The notes beneath the pieces were generated by a model. That model searched no databases. It saw only the letters and a program-made list of their open reading frames with translations, and was not told where the DNA came from. DNA of 64,000 nucleotides, from contig NZ_JQJJ01000010.1 of the NCBI RefSeq assembly GCF_000745475.1, positions 186,001-250,000 of the forward strand. The letters are read 5' to 3'. This document shows, one piece after another, positions 24,765 to 33,626 of this stretch. A program made the translations under genes and the position numbers. Origin of the DNA: Allobosea sp. UNC402CLCol. Lineage in GTDB: Bacteria > Pseudomonadota > Alphaproteobacteria > Rhizobiales > Beijerinckiaceae. Numbering within the stretch: the stretch's first letter is position 1; each line of letters opens with the position of its first letter.

Positions 24765-25877
24765 ATGATGTTGTTTCGCCTCGCCTGTGCCTGGGCTTCC
24801 GTTGTCGCTTTCCAGCTGTTCGGCGACAGCCTGCTCGGCCAGCTCGGCGCGCCGCTGCCGTCGCTGCTGGTCTTTCTCTGGCTGCTCGCTGTGATCATCT
24901 GGTCCGCGTTCGGGGTGGTGCATGAGGCGGAGGAGCTGGCGGAGCGGCTGGGCGAGCCTTACGGCACTCTGATCCTGACGCTGTCGATCGTCATCATCGA
25001 GGTCGCGCTCGTCGGCGCCGTGATGCTGGGCGCCAAGGGCGCGCCGACGCTCGGCCGCGACACCATGTTCGCGGTGCTGATGATCGTGCTCAACGGGGTG
25101 GTCGGCATCGGGCTCCTGATCGGCGGCCTCAGGCATTTCTCGCAGCGCTACAACCTGAAAGGCGCCTCCGCCTATCTCGCCGTCATCATCCCGCTGACGG
25201 TGATCCCGCTTTTCCTGCCGAATTTCACGACCTCGACCACGGACGGGACGCTGACCTCCTTCCAGGCGGTCGCCTTCTCGATCTTCACCCTGGCGCTCTA
25301 CGGCGCCTTCCTCATCCTGCAGACCGGCCGCCACAGCGCGTTCTTCCACGAGCCGGCGCCGGAAGGCGAGGTGTCCGCGGCCGCGGCCATCGCAGAAGGG
25401 GGCGAAGCCTCGTCCTCCACGGCGCGGGAAATCCTGCCGCGCATCGGGCTGCTGCTGGCGAATATCCTGCCCATCGTGATCCTGTCGAAGAGCCTCGCCG
25501 CGGTGCTGGATTTCGGCATCGTCAAGCTCGGCGCGCCGACGGCTTTGGGCGGCATCCTGATCGCGATGGTGGTGTTCACGCCGGAATGCATCGCCGCGCT
25601 CAAGGCGATCACCGGCAATCAGCTCCAGCGCGCCATCAATCTGTGCCTGGGTGCCGCCGCCTCGACGCTCGGCATGACCGTGCCGGCCGTGCTGCTGATC
25701 GGCGTCTTCACCGGCCAGCCGGTGGTGCTCGGCCTGTCGGCGACCAATATGGTGATCGCCGCGATGACCCTGCTGCTCTCGACGCTGACCTTCACCGGCA
25801 CGCGCACGACCATGCTGGAAGGCGCGGTGCATCTGGCGGTGTTCTTCGTCTTCATCGTGCTGGTGTTCAGCCCGTAG
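24765..25877 (+). CDS. chaA: ChaA-type calcium:proton antiporter
   Basis: The 370-residue membrane protein belongs to the calcium/cation antiporter superfamily. The two alpha-repeat motifs are visible as EPYGTLILTLSIVIIEVALV and, in the second half, GGILIAMVVFTPECIAALKA. A central acidic and Ala-rich loop (EPAPEGEVSAAAAIAEGGE) separates the halves. It is expected to export Ca2+, and possibly Na+ or K+, in exchange for protons. Its stop lies 18 bases from the converging aroB stop. Confidence 0.9.
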   Translation: MMLFRLACAWASVVAFQLFGDSLLGQLGAPLPSLLVFLWLLAVIIWSAFGVVHEAEELAERLGEPYGTLILTLSIVIIEVALVGAVMLGAKGAPTLGRDTMFAVLMIVLNGVVGIGLLIGGLRHFSQRYNLKGASAYLAVIIPLTVIPLFLPNFTTSTTDGTLTSFQAVAFSIFTLALYGAFLILQTGRHSAFFHEPAPEGEVSAAAAIAEGGEASSSTAREILPRIGLLLANILPIVILSKSLAAVLDFGIVKLGAPTALGGILIAMVVFTPECIAALKAITGNQLQRAINLCLGAAASTLGMTVPAVLLIGVFTGQPVVLGLSATNMVIAAMTLLLSTLTFTGTRTTMLEGAVHLAVFFVFIVLVFSP

Positions 25878-25895
25878 GCCGATCCGGCGGCGCGA

Positions 25896-27050
25896 TCAGT
25901 GCGCCGCGCCGTTGGCGGCGAGCTCGGCTTCGAGGAAGCCCTTGACCTCCTCGGCTGCGACGCCGGGCGCGATGAAGCTCTTGCCGATGCCGCGGGCGAG
26001 GATGAAGGTTAGCGCACCGCGCTTGACCTTCTTGTCCTGCGCCATGGCGGCGAGGATTTCCTCGGCGCTGCCGGCCCCGCCCGGAACCTGCTGCAACCGG
26101 CTCGGCAGGCCGACATGGTCGAGATGGCGGGCGACGCGTCCCGCATCCTGGCCGGAGCAGAGCTCCAGCCGCTGCGAGAAGCGGAAGGCGAGCGCGAGCC
26201 CGATGGCGACAGCCTCGCCATGGACGAGGCGGCGGGAATCGTAGCCCGTCAGCCGTTCCAGCGCGTGGGCGAAGGTATGGCCGAGATTGAGGAGGGCGCG
26301 GTCGCCCTCCTCGCGCTCGTCGCGGGCGACGATCGCCGCCTTGGCGCGGCAGGAGACGGCGACGGCGTGGTCGCGTTCCGGGCCGCCGGCGATGACGCGG
26401 CTCCAGTTGGCCTCGCACCAGTCGAAGAAGGCGGGGTCGTCGATCAGCCCGTATTTCACCACCTCGGCATAGCCGGCCTTGAACTCGCGCTCGCTCAGCG
26501 TGTCGAGCAAGGCGGTGTCGGCGATGACGAGGGCCGGCTGGTGAAAGGCGCCGATCAGGTTCTTGCCGTGCGGCGAGTTGATGCCGGTCTTGCCGCCGAC
26601 GGAGGAATCGACCTGCGAGAGCAGGGTCGTCGGAACCTGGATCAGGCGCACGCCGCGGCGCAACACCGCCGCGGCGAAGCCGGTGAGGTCGCCGACGACG
26701 CCGCCGCCGAACGCGATGACGAGGTCGTTGCGCTCGATCTTCGCCGCCAGCAGGGCGTCGCAGAGCGCGACGAACTGGGCATAGGATTTGGAGGCTTCGC
26801 CCGGCGGGATGGTGATCCGGGTCGCCGCGATGCCTTCCTGCTGCAGGCAGGTCTCGAAGGCCGCGCCATGGAGCGCGGCGACGCTCTCGTCGGTGACGAG
26901 GGCGGCGCGGGCGCCGGGCGCGAAGGCGGCGATCAGCGCTGCCGCCTCGCAGAGCTGGTGGCGCCCGATATGGATGTCGTAGCCGCGGCCCTCGAGCGCG
27001 ACGGGGACGACGATGCGGGCCCCGGTTTCGCGGGACATGGTGGCGTTCAT
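25896..27050 (-). CDS. aroB: 3-dehydroquinate synthase
   Basis: The 384-residue enzyme makes 3-dehydroquinate from DAHP in the shikimate pathway, using NAD+ and a divalent metal. Family motifs are GGGVVGDLTGFAAAV, DSSVGGKTGINSPHGKN, the metal-site histidines in LGHTFAHALE and the RLVHGEAVAIGL segment. The start overlaps the shikimate kinase stop by four bases, so the two steps are made together. The aroK-aroB pair divergent from xerD is a conserved arrangement in Hyphomicrobiales. Confidence 0.96.
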   Translation of the reverse strand: MNATMSRETGARIVVPVALEGRGYDIHIGRHQLCEAAALIAAFAPGARAALVTDESVAALHGAAFETCLQQEGIAATRITIPPGEASKSYAQFVALCDALLAAKIERNDLVIAFGGGVVGDLTGFAAAVLRRGVRLIQVPTTLLSQVDSSVGGKTGINSPHGKNLIGAFHQPALVIADTALLDTLSEREFKAGYAEVVKYGLIDDPAFFDWCEANWSRVIAGGPERDHAVAVSCRAKAAIVARDEREEGDRALLNLGHTFAHALERLTGYDSRRLVHGEAVAIGLALAFRFSQRLELCSGQDAGRVARHLDHVGLPSRLQQVPGGAGSAEEILAAMAQDKKVKRGALTFILARGIGKSFIAPGVAAEEVKGFLEAELAANGAAH

Positions 27051-27646
27051 GATTCAGCGACTCCGCCAGCCGCGACGCCAAGGTAGCGTTCCAATGCGGC
27101 GACAATTTCACCGACGATGACCTCATGGGGCTCGTCGCGCGACTGGATGGTGAGATCGGCCAGCGCATAGACCGGCTCGCGCTGGGCCAGCATGGCGCGC
27201 AGCGTCGCTTCCGGATCGGCCGTCTGCAAGAGCGGGCGGTTCGAGCGCTTGCGCACGCGGCGCATCAGCACGTCCGGCTCGGCCTTCAGCCAGACCGAGA
27301 CGCCGAGCTCCTTCACCCGGACGCGGGTCTCGGCATTCATGAAGGCGCCGCCGCCGGTGGCGAGCACCAGGGGCGCCTGCGTCGTCAGGATGCGGCTGAT
27401 CACGCGCCGCTCGCCGTCGCGGAACTCGGCCTCGCCGCGCTGCGCGAAGATTTCGGGGATCGACATGCCGGCTGCGGTCTCGATCTCGATATCGGCGTCG
27501 ACGAAGCCCATGCCGAGACGGCTGGCGAGCCGCCGGCCGATCGAGCTCTTGCCCGAGCCCATCATGCCGATCAGCACGACGGCACGGCGGCCGAGCGCGC
27601 CACGTAAATCGACGGTTTCCGGAGCTGGGATGGTTTCGACGGTCAT
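27047..27646 (-). CDS. aroK: Shikimate kinase
   Basis: The 199-residue kinase phosphorylates shikimate with ATP. Walker A is GMMGSGKSSIGRRLA near residue 27, the shikimate-binding aspartates lie in FVDADIEIE, and ATGGGAFMN is the family glycine motif. I chose the ATG at 27646, with GAGGA upstream. A frame extension of 11 residues upstream exists but adds only MLHPRPRKRAS. It is translationally coupled to aroB. Confidence 0.95.
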   Translation of the reverse strand: MTVETIPAPETVDLRGALGRRAVVLIGMMGSGKSSIGRRLASRLGMGFVDADIEIETAAGMSIPEIFAQRGEAEFRDGERRVISRILTTQAPLVLATGGGAFMNAETRVRVKELGVSVWLKAEPDVLMRRVRKRSNRPLLQTADPEATLRAMLAQREPVYALADLTIQSRDEPHEVIVGEIVAALERYLGVAAGGVAES

Positions 27647-27894
27647 GCTGGCTCGTTTCCTCGGGCGGGGATGTAGCACGCAGCGACGGCCTGCGTCATG
27701 CCTCTGTCACGCCTCGTCCGGCCCGATTTCGAAGAGTTTTACGCATCGCTGTGGCGTGCTTGCCCTTGCGTCGGCCGGGCGGCATCGCGGATAACAGTCG
27801 GGCGCCGACAATTGCGCGCGCATCGGCCCTCGACGCGGCATGCGGTTTTCGGACAAGGCCGGTGCCGTAAAGCAAGAGCGAAAGTTCGCCAGAC

Positions 27895-28041
27895 GTGCCG
27901 ACCCTGTTCCGGTTCCTGTTCTTCGTCGCCGTCATCGCCGGGCTGTTCTTCGCGGGCATGATCGCGCTCGTCACCTTCGTCCAGCCGGTGCAGCGCGAGA
28001 TGGTCGAGATCGTGCCGCCGGCGAGGCTGCAGCCGAAATGA
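27895..28041 (+). CDS. 48-residue membrane protein coupled to xerD
   Basis: This short gene starts with GTG and encodes one N-terminal hydrophobic helix (PTLFRFLFFVAVIAGLFFAG) followed by a conserved-looking tail [19 protein letters not shown]. Its stop overlaps the xerD ATG by four bases (ATGA), which is strong evidence for translational coupling. Similar short proteins are found upstream of xerD in other rhizobia, to my recollection. The function is unknown. Confidence 0.75.
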   Translation: MPTLFRFLFFVAVIAGLFFAGMIALVTFVQPVQREMVEIVPPARLQPK

Positions 28042-28967
28042 GCCGGATCCCGCGCCAGCGCCTCAACACCTTCCTCGACATGCTGGCGGCCGAGCGCGGG
28101 GCGGCGCGCAACACGCTCGATGCCTATGAGCGCGATGTCTCGGATTACCTCGTCTTCCTCGCCGGCAAGCCGCTGGAGAGCGCGACCTCGGACGATATTC
28201 GCGGCTGGCTCGCTGATCTGGCGGGGCGGGGGCTGAAGGCGTCCTCGGCGGCGCGAAGGCTCTCGGCCGTCAGGCAGTTCCACCGCTTCCTCTATACGGA
28301 GGGGCTCTCCGGCAGCGACCCCACGGCCGCGATCGCGGGGCCGCGTCAGGGCCGGCCGCTGCCCAAGGTCGTGTCCGTCGGCGATGTCGACCGTTTGCTC
28401 GGCGCGGCGCGCGAGGCCTGCGAGCGCGAGGGGCTGACGCAGGCCGCCCGGCTGAGGGCGCTCAGGATGCGCTGCCTCGTCGAGATGCTCTATGCGACGG
28501 GCTTGCGCGTCTCGGAGCTGATCGCGCTGCCGCTTTCGGCCGCGACGACGCGCGAGCGCTTCCTAATCGTGCGCGGCAAGGGCGACAAGGAGCGGCTGGT
28601 GCCGCTGAACGAGGCGGCGCGTGCCGCCGCCCGCGCCTGGCTCGACGCGCTGCGCGAAGCCGGGCAGGTGGATGGCCGCTGGCTTTTTCCGTCAGACGGC
28701 GAAAGCGGGCATCTGACCCGCCAGGCCTTCGGGCGCGAGCTCAAAGCGCTGGGTGGCGCGGCCGGGCTGCCGGGCGCGTCCTTGAGCCCGCATGTCCTGC
28801 GCCATGCCTTCGCCAGCCATCTGCTGCAGAACGGTGCCGATCTCCGCGTGGTGCAGGAATTGCTCGGCCATGCCGACATCGCCACCACCCAGATCTACAC
28901 CCATGTGCTCGACGAGCGCTTGAAGAGCCTAGTGCGCGATCTCCATCCGCTGGCGGATGGGGATTGA
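28038..28967 (+). CDS. xerD: Site-specific tyrosine recombinase XerD
   Basis: The 309-residue recombinase resolves chromosome dimers at dif together with XerC. The catalytic residues are visible: Arg in [14 protein letters not shown], Lys in [11 protein letters not shown], His-x-x-Arg in [14 protein letters not shown], His in [11 protein letters not shown] and the tyrosine in QIYTHV. The N-terminal core-binding domain ([20 protein letters not shown]) is complete. The start overlaps the small membrane-protein gene. Gene order with aroK supports the chromosomal XerD rather than a mobile integrase. Confidence 0.95.
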   Translation: MSRIPRQRLNTFLDMLAAERGAARNTLDAYERDVSDYLVFLAGKPLESATSDDIRGWLADLAGRGLKASSAARRLSAVRQFHRFLYTEGLSGSDPTAAIAGPRQGRPLPKVVSVGDVDRLLGAAREACEREGLTQAARLRALRMRCLVEMLYATGLRVSELIALPLSAATTRERFLIVRGKGDKERLVPLNEAARAAARAWLDALREAGQVDGRWLFPSDGESGHLTRQAFGRELKALGGAAGLPGASLSPHVLRHAFASHLLQNGADLRVVQELLGHADIATTQIYTHVLDERLKSLVRDLHPLADGD

Positions 28968-28982
28968 TACGGGCGTATCAGG

Positions 28983-29085
28983 CGTCATTCTCGGGCGAAG
29001 CGAAGCGTAGACCCGAGAAACTCTTACAGAAGGGGCGCCTGCGCCTCCGTGTCGTGAGATGCTCGGGGCAAGCCCGAGCATGACG
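28983..29085. repeat. Composite palindromic intergenic repeat, copy 3
   Basis: The copy has the same two palindromes and orientation as 381..483, with cgtcattctcggg at its left end and cccgagcatgacg at its right end. The middle differs in about a dozen bases. It lies between the converging xerD and carbonic anhydrase genes. Confidence 0.8.
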
Positions 29086-29111
29086 CGCGATGCCCCGCCC
29101 AGCTCGGCGGC

Positions 29112-29810
29112 CTAACCCTCGATGCAGCGGATCTGCTGGACCCGCTTGGGCATCTCGCCGACGGCGGGGATGAACTGCCCGGTCGCGGGGTCGAGGATCA
29201 TCAGCACGCCGGTCGCCACCGCGAAATAGGCGCCGTGCAGATGCAGCCGGCCCTTGCTTTCGAGGATCTGCACGCAGGGGAAGGTGCGCAGATTGGCGAG
29301 CGATTGCTGGATCGAGGCGAGTTCCAGCCGGTGCAGGTAGTCGTCGAAGCTTTCGTTGCGGCCGCGCCCGCCGGTGCGTTCGGCGGCCGGCCCGATCAGG
29401 GTGATCCATTTGCCGATGAAGTCGCCGGGCGAGAGCGCCTCCTGGCTGTCGTCGGCGAAGGCGCGGATGCCGCCGCAGCGGCCATGGCCGAGCACGACGA
29501 TATGCTCGACCTTGAGCGCCTGGATCGCATATTCGAGCGCGGCCGAGGTGCCGTGGAGCTGGTCGTCCGGCGCGAAGGGCGGCACGAGATTGGCGATATT
29601 GCGGGCAACGAACATCTCGCCCGGCCGCGCATCGAAGATGACCTCCGGCGAGACGCGCGAATCGCAGCAGCCGATCAGCATGATCTTCGGCGTCTGGCCG
29701 TTCTCGCCGAGTTCCTCGTATCGGTCCTTCTCGCGGATGAAACGATCGTCGAGGAAGGTGCGATAACCTTCCGTGAGCCGCTGGGGAAAGGGGGCCGCGG
29801 GCTTGTCCAT
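29112..29810 (-). CDS. Beta-class carbonic anhydrase
   Basis: The 232-residue enzyme interconverts CO2 and bicarbonate. The zinc ligands and catalytic dyad of beta enzymes are visible: LIGCCDSRVSPEVIF with the Cys and Asp-Arg pair, and HIVVLGHGRCGGIRAF with the His and second Cys. The length is usual for the bacterial family. No signal peptide is seen, so it is cytoplasmic. It is downstream of the DUF167 gene on the same strand with a 68-base gap. Confidence 0.95.
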   Translation of the reverse strand: MDKPAAPFPQRLTEGYRTFLDDRFIREKDRYEELGENGQTPKIMLIGCCDSRVSPEVIFDARPGEMFVARNIANLVPPFAPDDQLHGTSAALEYAIQALKVEHIVVLGHGRCGGIRAFADDSQEALSPGDFIGKWITLIGPAAERTGGRGRNESFDDYLHRLELASIQQSLANLRTFPCVQILESKGRLHLHGAYFAVATGVLMILDPATGQFIPAVGEMPKRVQQIRCIEG

Positions 29811-29878
29811 GGCCCTGTCGAACAGGAAAGCGAGGCGTCCGTCAAGCGGATGCTGCGCTGCGGCAATGGAAGCGGGGA

Positions 29879-30208
29879 TCAGGCGGCGGTGAATCGTGCC
29901 CGCAACCGCGCCGCCAGCACGGCCGGATCGCCTTGCAGGGCGACGATTTTCAGCCGGGCGGTGGCGCCGGCCGCGATCGTGACCTGAGAGCGCGGCAGCC
30001 CGAATTCCTTAGCGACCAGCGCGACCAGGGCGGCGTTGGCCTCGCCCTCGCTCGGGGCGGCGCGGACGCGCGCCTTCAGCACGGCGCGGCCATCGGCGAG
30101 CGTCTCGACGCCGTCGAGCGCGTCGCGCCCGCCGCGTGGCGTGAGCCGCACCGAGACTTGCACGCCGCTGGGCGTCTCCCGCCAGAACGGGCTCGCCGCC
30201 TTGCTCAC
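29879..30208 (-). CDS. DUF167 (YggU) family protein
   Basis: The 109-residue protein matches the DUF167/YggU family by the pattern VQVSVRLTPRGGRDALDG and RAAPSEGEANAALVALVAKE, followed by GATARLKIVAL. The start is GTG at 30208. The function is not known; the family often lies near yggT, and here a yggT homologue is about 5 kb away on the same strand. It is divergent from the amidase gene. Confidence 0.88.
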   Translation of the reverse strand: MSKAASPFWRETPSGVQVSVRLTPRGGRDALDGVETLADGRAVLKARVRAAPSEGEANAALVALVAKEFGLPRSQVTIAAGATARLKIVALQGDPAVLAARLRARFTAA

Positions 30209-30347
30209 CGGCTCGCCCTTGTCCGAAGGTCAGCCATGCGCGCTTCGGTCATGGACATTCCGCTTTCGTTTTTCCTACGCTGTCACACCGGACGCTCGGC
30301 GCCCGGCATAACGCTTGCTGAGGGGCAGGCACAATGGAGACCATGCC

Positions 30348-31841
30348 TTGACTGAACCCTGCGACCTCACCGCCGTCACCGCGCGCGCCCTGATCGGCGC
30401 CAAGAAGCTCTCCGCCCGCGAACTGCTCGAAAGCTGCATCCGGCGCATGGATGCGATCGACCCGGCCGTGAACGCCATGGTGGCGCGCGACGACGAGGCC
30501 GCCCGCAAGGCCGCGGCGGCGGCCGACGAGGCGACGGCGCGTGGAGAGGCGCTCGGCGCGCTGCACGGCCTGCCGGTCGGCATCAAAGATCTGGAGAATG
30601 TCGCGGGCCTGCGCACGACCTATGGCAGCCCGCTCTATCGCGATTTCGTGCCGAAGCAGGACCAGCTCATCGTCGCCTCCGTGCGCAAGGCCGGCGCGAT
30701 CATCGCGGGCAAGACCAACACGCCGGAATGGGGGGCGGGCGCCAATACCCGCAACGCCGTCTATGGCGTGACCGGCAATCCCTTCGATCCGACGAAGAGC
30801 GCGGCCGGCTCGTCGGGCGGCTCGGGCGTCGTGCTGGCGACCAATATGGTGCCGCTCGCCACCGGCTCAGACACGGGCGGCTCGCTGCGCAACCCGGCGG
30901 CTTTCAACGGCATCGTCGGCTTCCGGCCGTCGCCGGGGTTGGTGCCCAGCGAGAAGCGCGCGCTCGGCTGGACCCCGCTCTCCGTGCTCGGGCCGATGGC
31001 GCGCAACGTGCCGGATCTGTGCCTGCTGCTCTCGACCATGGTCTCCGATGACGCGGCCGATCCGCTGGCGACGACGATCCATGGCAGGACGGTGCGGCGG
31101 CCGGAGGATTTCGCCCGGCCGGACGCCATCGACCTCGCCTCGCTCAAGGTCGCGCTGACACCGGATTTCGGCTTCGCGCCGACCGAGCGCCTGATTCGCG
31201 AAACCTTCGCCGAAAAGACCGGCGCCTTCAGCCACCTCTTCCGTGCGGCCGAGGCGGCGACGCCGGACTGCGAAGGCACCGACGAGGTCTTCGAGATCCT
31301 GCGGGCGGTCGCCTTCCTCGCCGGACATCACGACAAGGTGCGCGACACGCCCGATCTGGTCGGGCCGAATGTCCGCGCCAATGTCGAGGAGGGGTTGGGC
31401 TATTCCGCGCTCGACGTGACCCGGGCGATGAAGCAGCAGACGGCGATCTACCAGCGCTGGCAGCATTTCTTCGCCGATTACGACGTCATCTTGTCGCCGG
31501 CGATGACGTTGAGCCCGCGACCCTGGAGCGAGCTCTATCCGGCCGAAATCGACGGCAAGCCGACGCGGACCTATTTCCACTGGCTCGCCATGGCCTATGC
31601 GGTCACGGTCGTCGGCCATCCCGCCATCTCGCTGCCGGTCGGGCTCGACCGCAACGGCATGCCCTTCGGCCTGCAGATCGTCGGCCCGCGCGGCGGCGAC
31701 GCCAAGGTTCTGGCGGTCGCAGCGGCGCTGGAGGCGCAGCTCGCCGGCGATCCGCTGACGGCCCGGCCCGTACCCGACCTCGCCAGGCTCGCCAAGGCCC
31801 GCCCGATCAGCGAGAGCCCGAATTTCATGGGCTTCGACTGA
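30348..31841 (+). CDS. Amidase (amidase signature family)
   Basis: The 497-residue enzyme has a full amidase signature: the Lys in GLPVGIKDLENVAG, the Gly/Ser-rich SAAGSSGGSGVVLATNMV and the nucleophilic serine in SDTGGSLRNPAAFNGIVG. It is longer than the amidase of the nitrile operon and belongs to a different subgroup. I chose TTG at 30348, which has GGAGA eight bases upstream; the ORF start at 30315 would run through that site. It is followed 79 bases later by a peptide-binding protein gene. Confidence 0.88.
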   Translation: MTEPCDLTAVTARALIGAKKLSARELLESCIRRMDAIDPAVNAMVARDDEAARKAAAAADEATARGEALGALHGLPVGIKDLENVAGLRTTYGSPLYRDFVPKQDQLIVASVRKAGAIIAGKTNTPEWGAGANTRNAVYGVTGNPFDPTKSAAGSSGGSGVVLATNMVPLATGSDTGGSLRNPAAFNGIVGFRPSPGLVPSEKRALGWTPLSVLGPMARNVPDLCLLLSTMVSDDAADPLATTIHGRTVRRPEDFARPDAIDLASLKVALTPDFGFAPTERLIRETFAEKTGAFSHLFRAAEAATPDCEGTDEVFEILRAVAFLAGHHDKVRDTPDLVGPNVRANVEEGLGYSALDVTRAMKQQTAIYQRWQHFFADYDVILSPAMTLSPRPWSELYPAEIDGKPTRTYFHWLAMAYAVTVVGHPAISLPVGLDRNGMPFGLQIVGPRGGDAKVLAVAAALEAQLAGDPLTARPVPDLARLAKARPISESPNFMGFD

Positions 31842-31920
31842 TGGATGGGCCAAGATCGGCCACGGCCGGCCATGACCGCCCACGCACCAGCAAAGACCAA
31901 CCATAAAAGGGGAGAACGCA

Positions 31921-33504
31921 ATGAGACGTCGTGAATTTTTGATGGGTACGGCAGCGCTCGGGCTTGCCGGCCCGCTGCTGCCGGAGCAAGCCAGCGCGCA
32001 GGCATCGGCGACACTGATGAAGTTCGTGCCACAGGCCAACCTCTCGGCGCTCGATCCGATCTGGACGACCGCGACCGTGACCAACAACCATGCCTACTAC
32101 GTCTTCGACATGCTCTACGGGGCCGACGAGAACCTGAAGCCCCAGCCGCAGATGGCGGAGGGGCACGAGGTTTCCGCCGACGGCAAGACCTGGCGCATCA
32201 AGCTGCGGGAAGGGCTGACCTTCCATGACGGAACGCCGGTCAAGGCCGCCGACTGCGCCGCCAGCGTCAAGCGCTGGACCCAGCGGGACCCTTACGGCCA
32301 GCTGCTGGGCCGGGCTGTCGAGGAATGGGGCGCGCCGGACGAGCGCACGATCGAGATCAAGCTCAAGCGGCCCTTCCCGCGGATGCTGGAATGCCTGGGC
32401 AAATCCGACCAGCCGCCGGTGATCATGCCCGAGCGCCTGGCGAAGACCGACGCGAACACGCAGGTGACCGAGATGGTCGGCTCCGGCCCCTACAAGTTCG
32501 TCCCAGCGGACTATGTCTCGGGCAGCCGCGTCGCCTATGAGAAGTTCGAGGCCTACAAGCCGCGCAGCGAGCCCGCGAGCCGCAATGCCGGCGGCAAGGT
32601 CGCGTATTTCAAGCGCATCGAATGGAACATCCTGCCGGACCCCGCGACGGCGGCGGCGGCGCTGACCAGAGGCGAGGTCGACTGGTGGGAGCGGCCGCTC
32701 GCCGATTTGCAGCCGATGCTGTCTGGCAATGCCGACATCAAGCAGGAGGTGATCGACAAGGCCGGTCGCGGCGCGATCATGCGCCTCAACCATCTTCAGG
32801 CGCCTTTCAACAATCCGAAGATCCGGGCGGCCGTGCGCATGGCGGTGAAGCAGGAAGACTATATGCGCGCGACCCAGGGCGACGACACCACGCTCTGGCA
32901 GACCTGCCGCAGCCTGTGGTGGCGCGGCACGCCCTATTATGCCGGCGAGCAGGAAGACCTGATGCCGCAGAGCCTCGACAAGGCGAAGGCGGCGCTGAAG
33001 GAATCCGGCTACAACGGCGAGAAGGTCGTCATCATCAACCCGACCGACTTCCCGGATATCGGGCCGCTGGGCGAGGTGACGTTCGAATTGCTGAAGAAGC
33101 TCGGCATGAATGTCGAGATGGCGGCGAGCGACTGGGGCACCGTGGTTCAGCGCCGCGGCAGCCGCGAGGCGGTCGAGAAGGGCGGCTGGAGCATCTTCCA
33201 CACCACCGGCTCGGCGATCAGCTGGGGCGACCCGGCCCAGTCCACGATCGTCCGTGGCCAGGGTGAGAAGGGCTGGTTCGGCTGGTGGAAGAGCGACAAG
33301 GCCGAGGAACTCGCCGAGGCCTGGCTCTATGCCGCCGACGAGGCGGCGCAGCGCAAGACCGCCGGGGAACTGGGCCGGCTGGCGCTGGAGGAGGTCGCGA
33401 CGGTCCCGCTTGGCCAGTTCTTGAGCCGTACCGCCTATCGCAAGAACATCACCGGGATGCTGGCGGGCTCGGCGCCCTATCCCTGGGGCGTGAAGCGCAG
33501 CTGA
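31921..33504 (+). CDS. Peptide/nickel-type ABC transporter substrate-binding protein (family 5)
   Basis: The 527-residue periplasmic protein begins with a Tat-like signal, RRREFLMGTAALGLAGP, cleaved near ASAQA. The mature part shows the family 5 features LKPQPQMAEGHEVSADGKTW, LREGLTFHDGTPV and GSGPYKFVPADYV. It would bind oligopeptides or other small organic compounds for a Dpp/Opp-type permease. No permease or ATPase genes are next to it. GGGGAG precedes the ATG. A terminator hairpin follows the stop. Confidence 0.9.
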   Translation: MRRREFLMGTAALGLAGPLLPEQASAQASATLMKFVPQANLSALDPIWTTATVTNNHAYYVFDMLYGADENLKPQPQMAEGHEVSADGKTWRIKLREGLTFHDGTPVKAADCAASVKRWTQRDPYGQLLGRAVEEWGAPDERTIEIKLKRPFPRMLECLGKSDQPPVIMPERLAKTDANTQVTEMVGSGPYKFVPADYVSGSRVAYEKFEAYKPRSEPASRNAGGKVAYFKRIEWNILPDPATAAAALTRGEVDWWERPLADLQPMLSGNADIKQEVIDKAGRGAIMRLNHLQAPFNNPKIRAAVRMAVKQEDYMRATQGDDTTLWQTCRSLWWRGTPYYAGEQEDLMPQSLDKAKAALKESGYNGEKVVIINPTDFPDIGPLGEVTFELLKKLGMNVEMAASDWGTVVQRRGSREAVEKGGWSIFHTTGSAISWGDPAQSTIVRGQGEKGWFGWWKSDKAEELAEAWLYAADEAAQRKTAGELGRLALEEVATVPLGQFLSRTAYRKNITGMLAGSAPYPWGVKRS

Positions 33505-33531
33505 GCGCGGTCATCAACAGTGACACAGGGG

Positions 33532-33559
33532 AAAGGCGGCCGGGTGGCCGCCTTTTCTT
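33532..33559 (+). terminator. Rho-independent terminator
   Basis: aaaggcggcc at 33532..33541 pairs fully with ggccgccttt at 33546..33555 around a four-base loop, and is followed by a T-rich end (ttttctt). It ends the transcript of the substrate-binding protein gene. Because the stem starts with an A run, it may also work for the converging transferase gene. Confidence 0.85.
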
Positions 33560-33626
33560 ATTCCGGAGTTCGATCTTTGCGGGATGGCGGCGTGTTGTCG
33601 AGCAAACACGGCACGCCGCAAGACGA

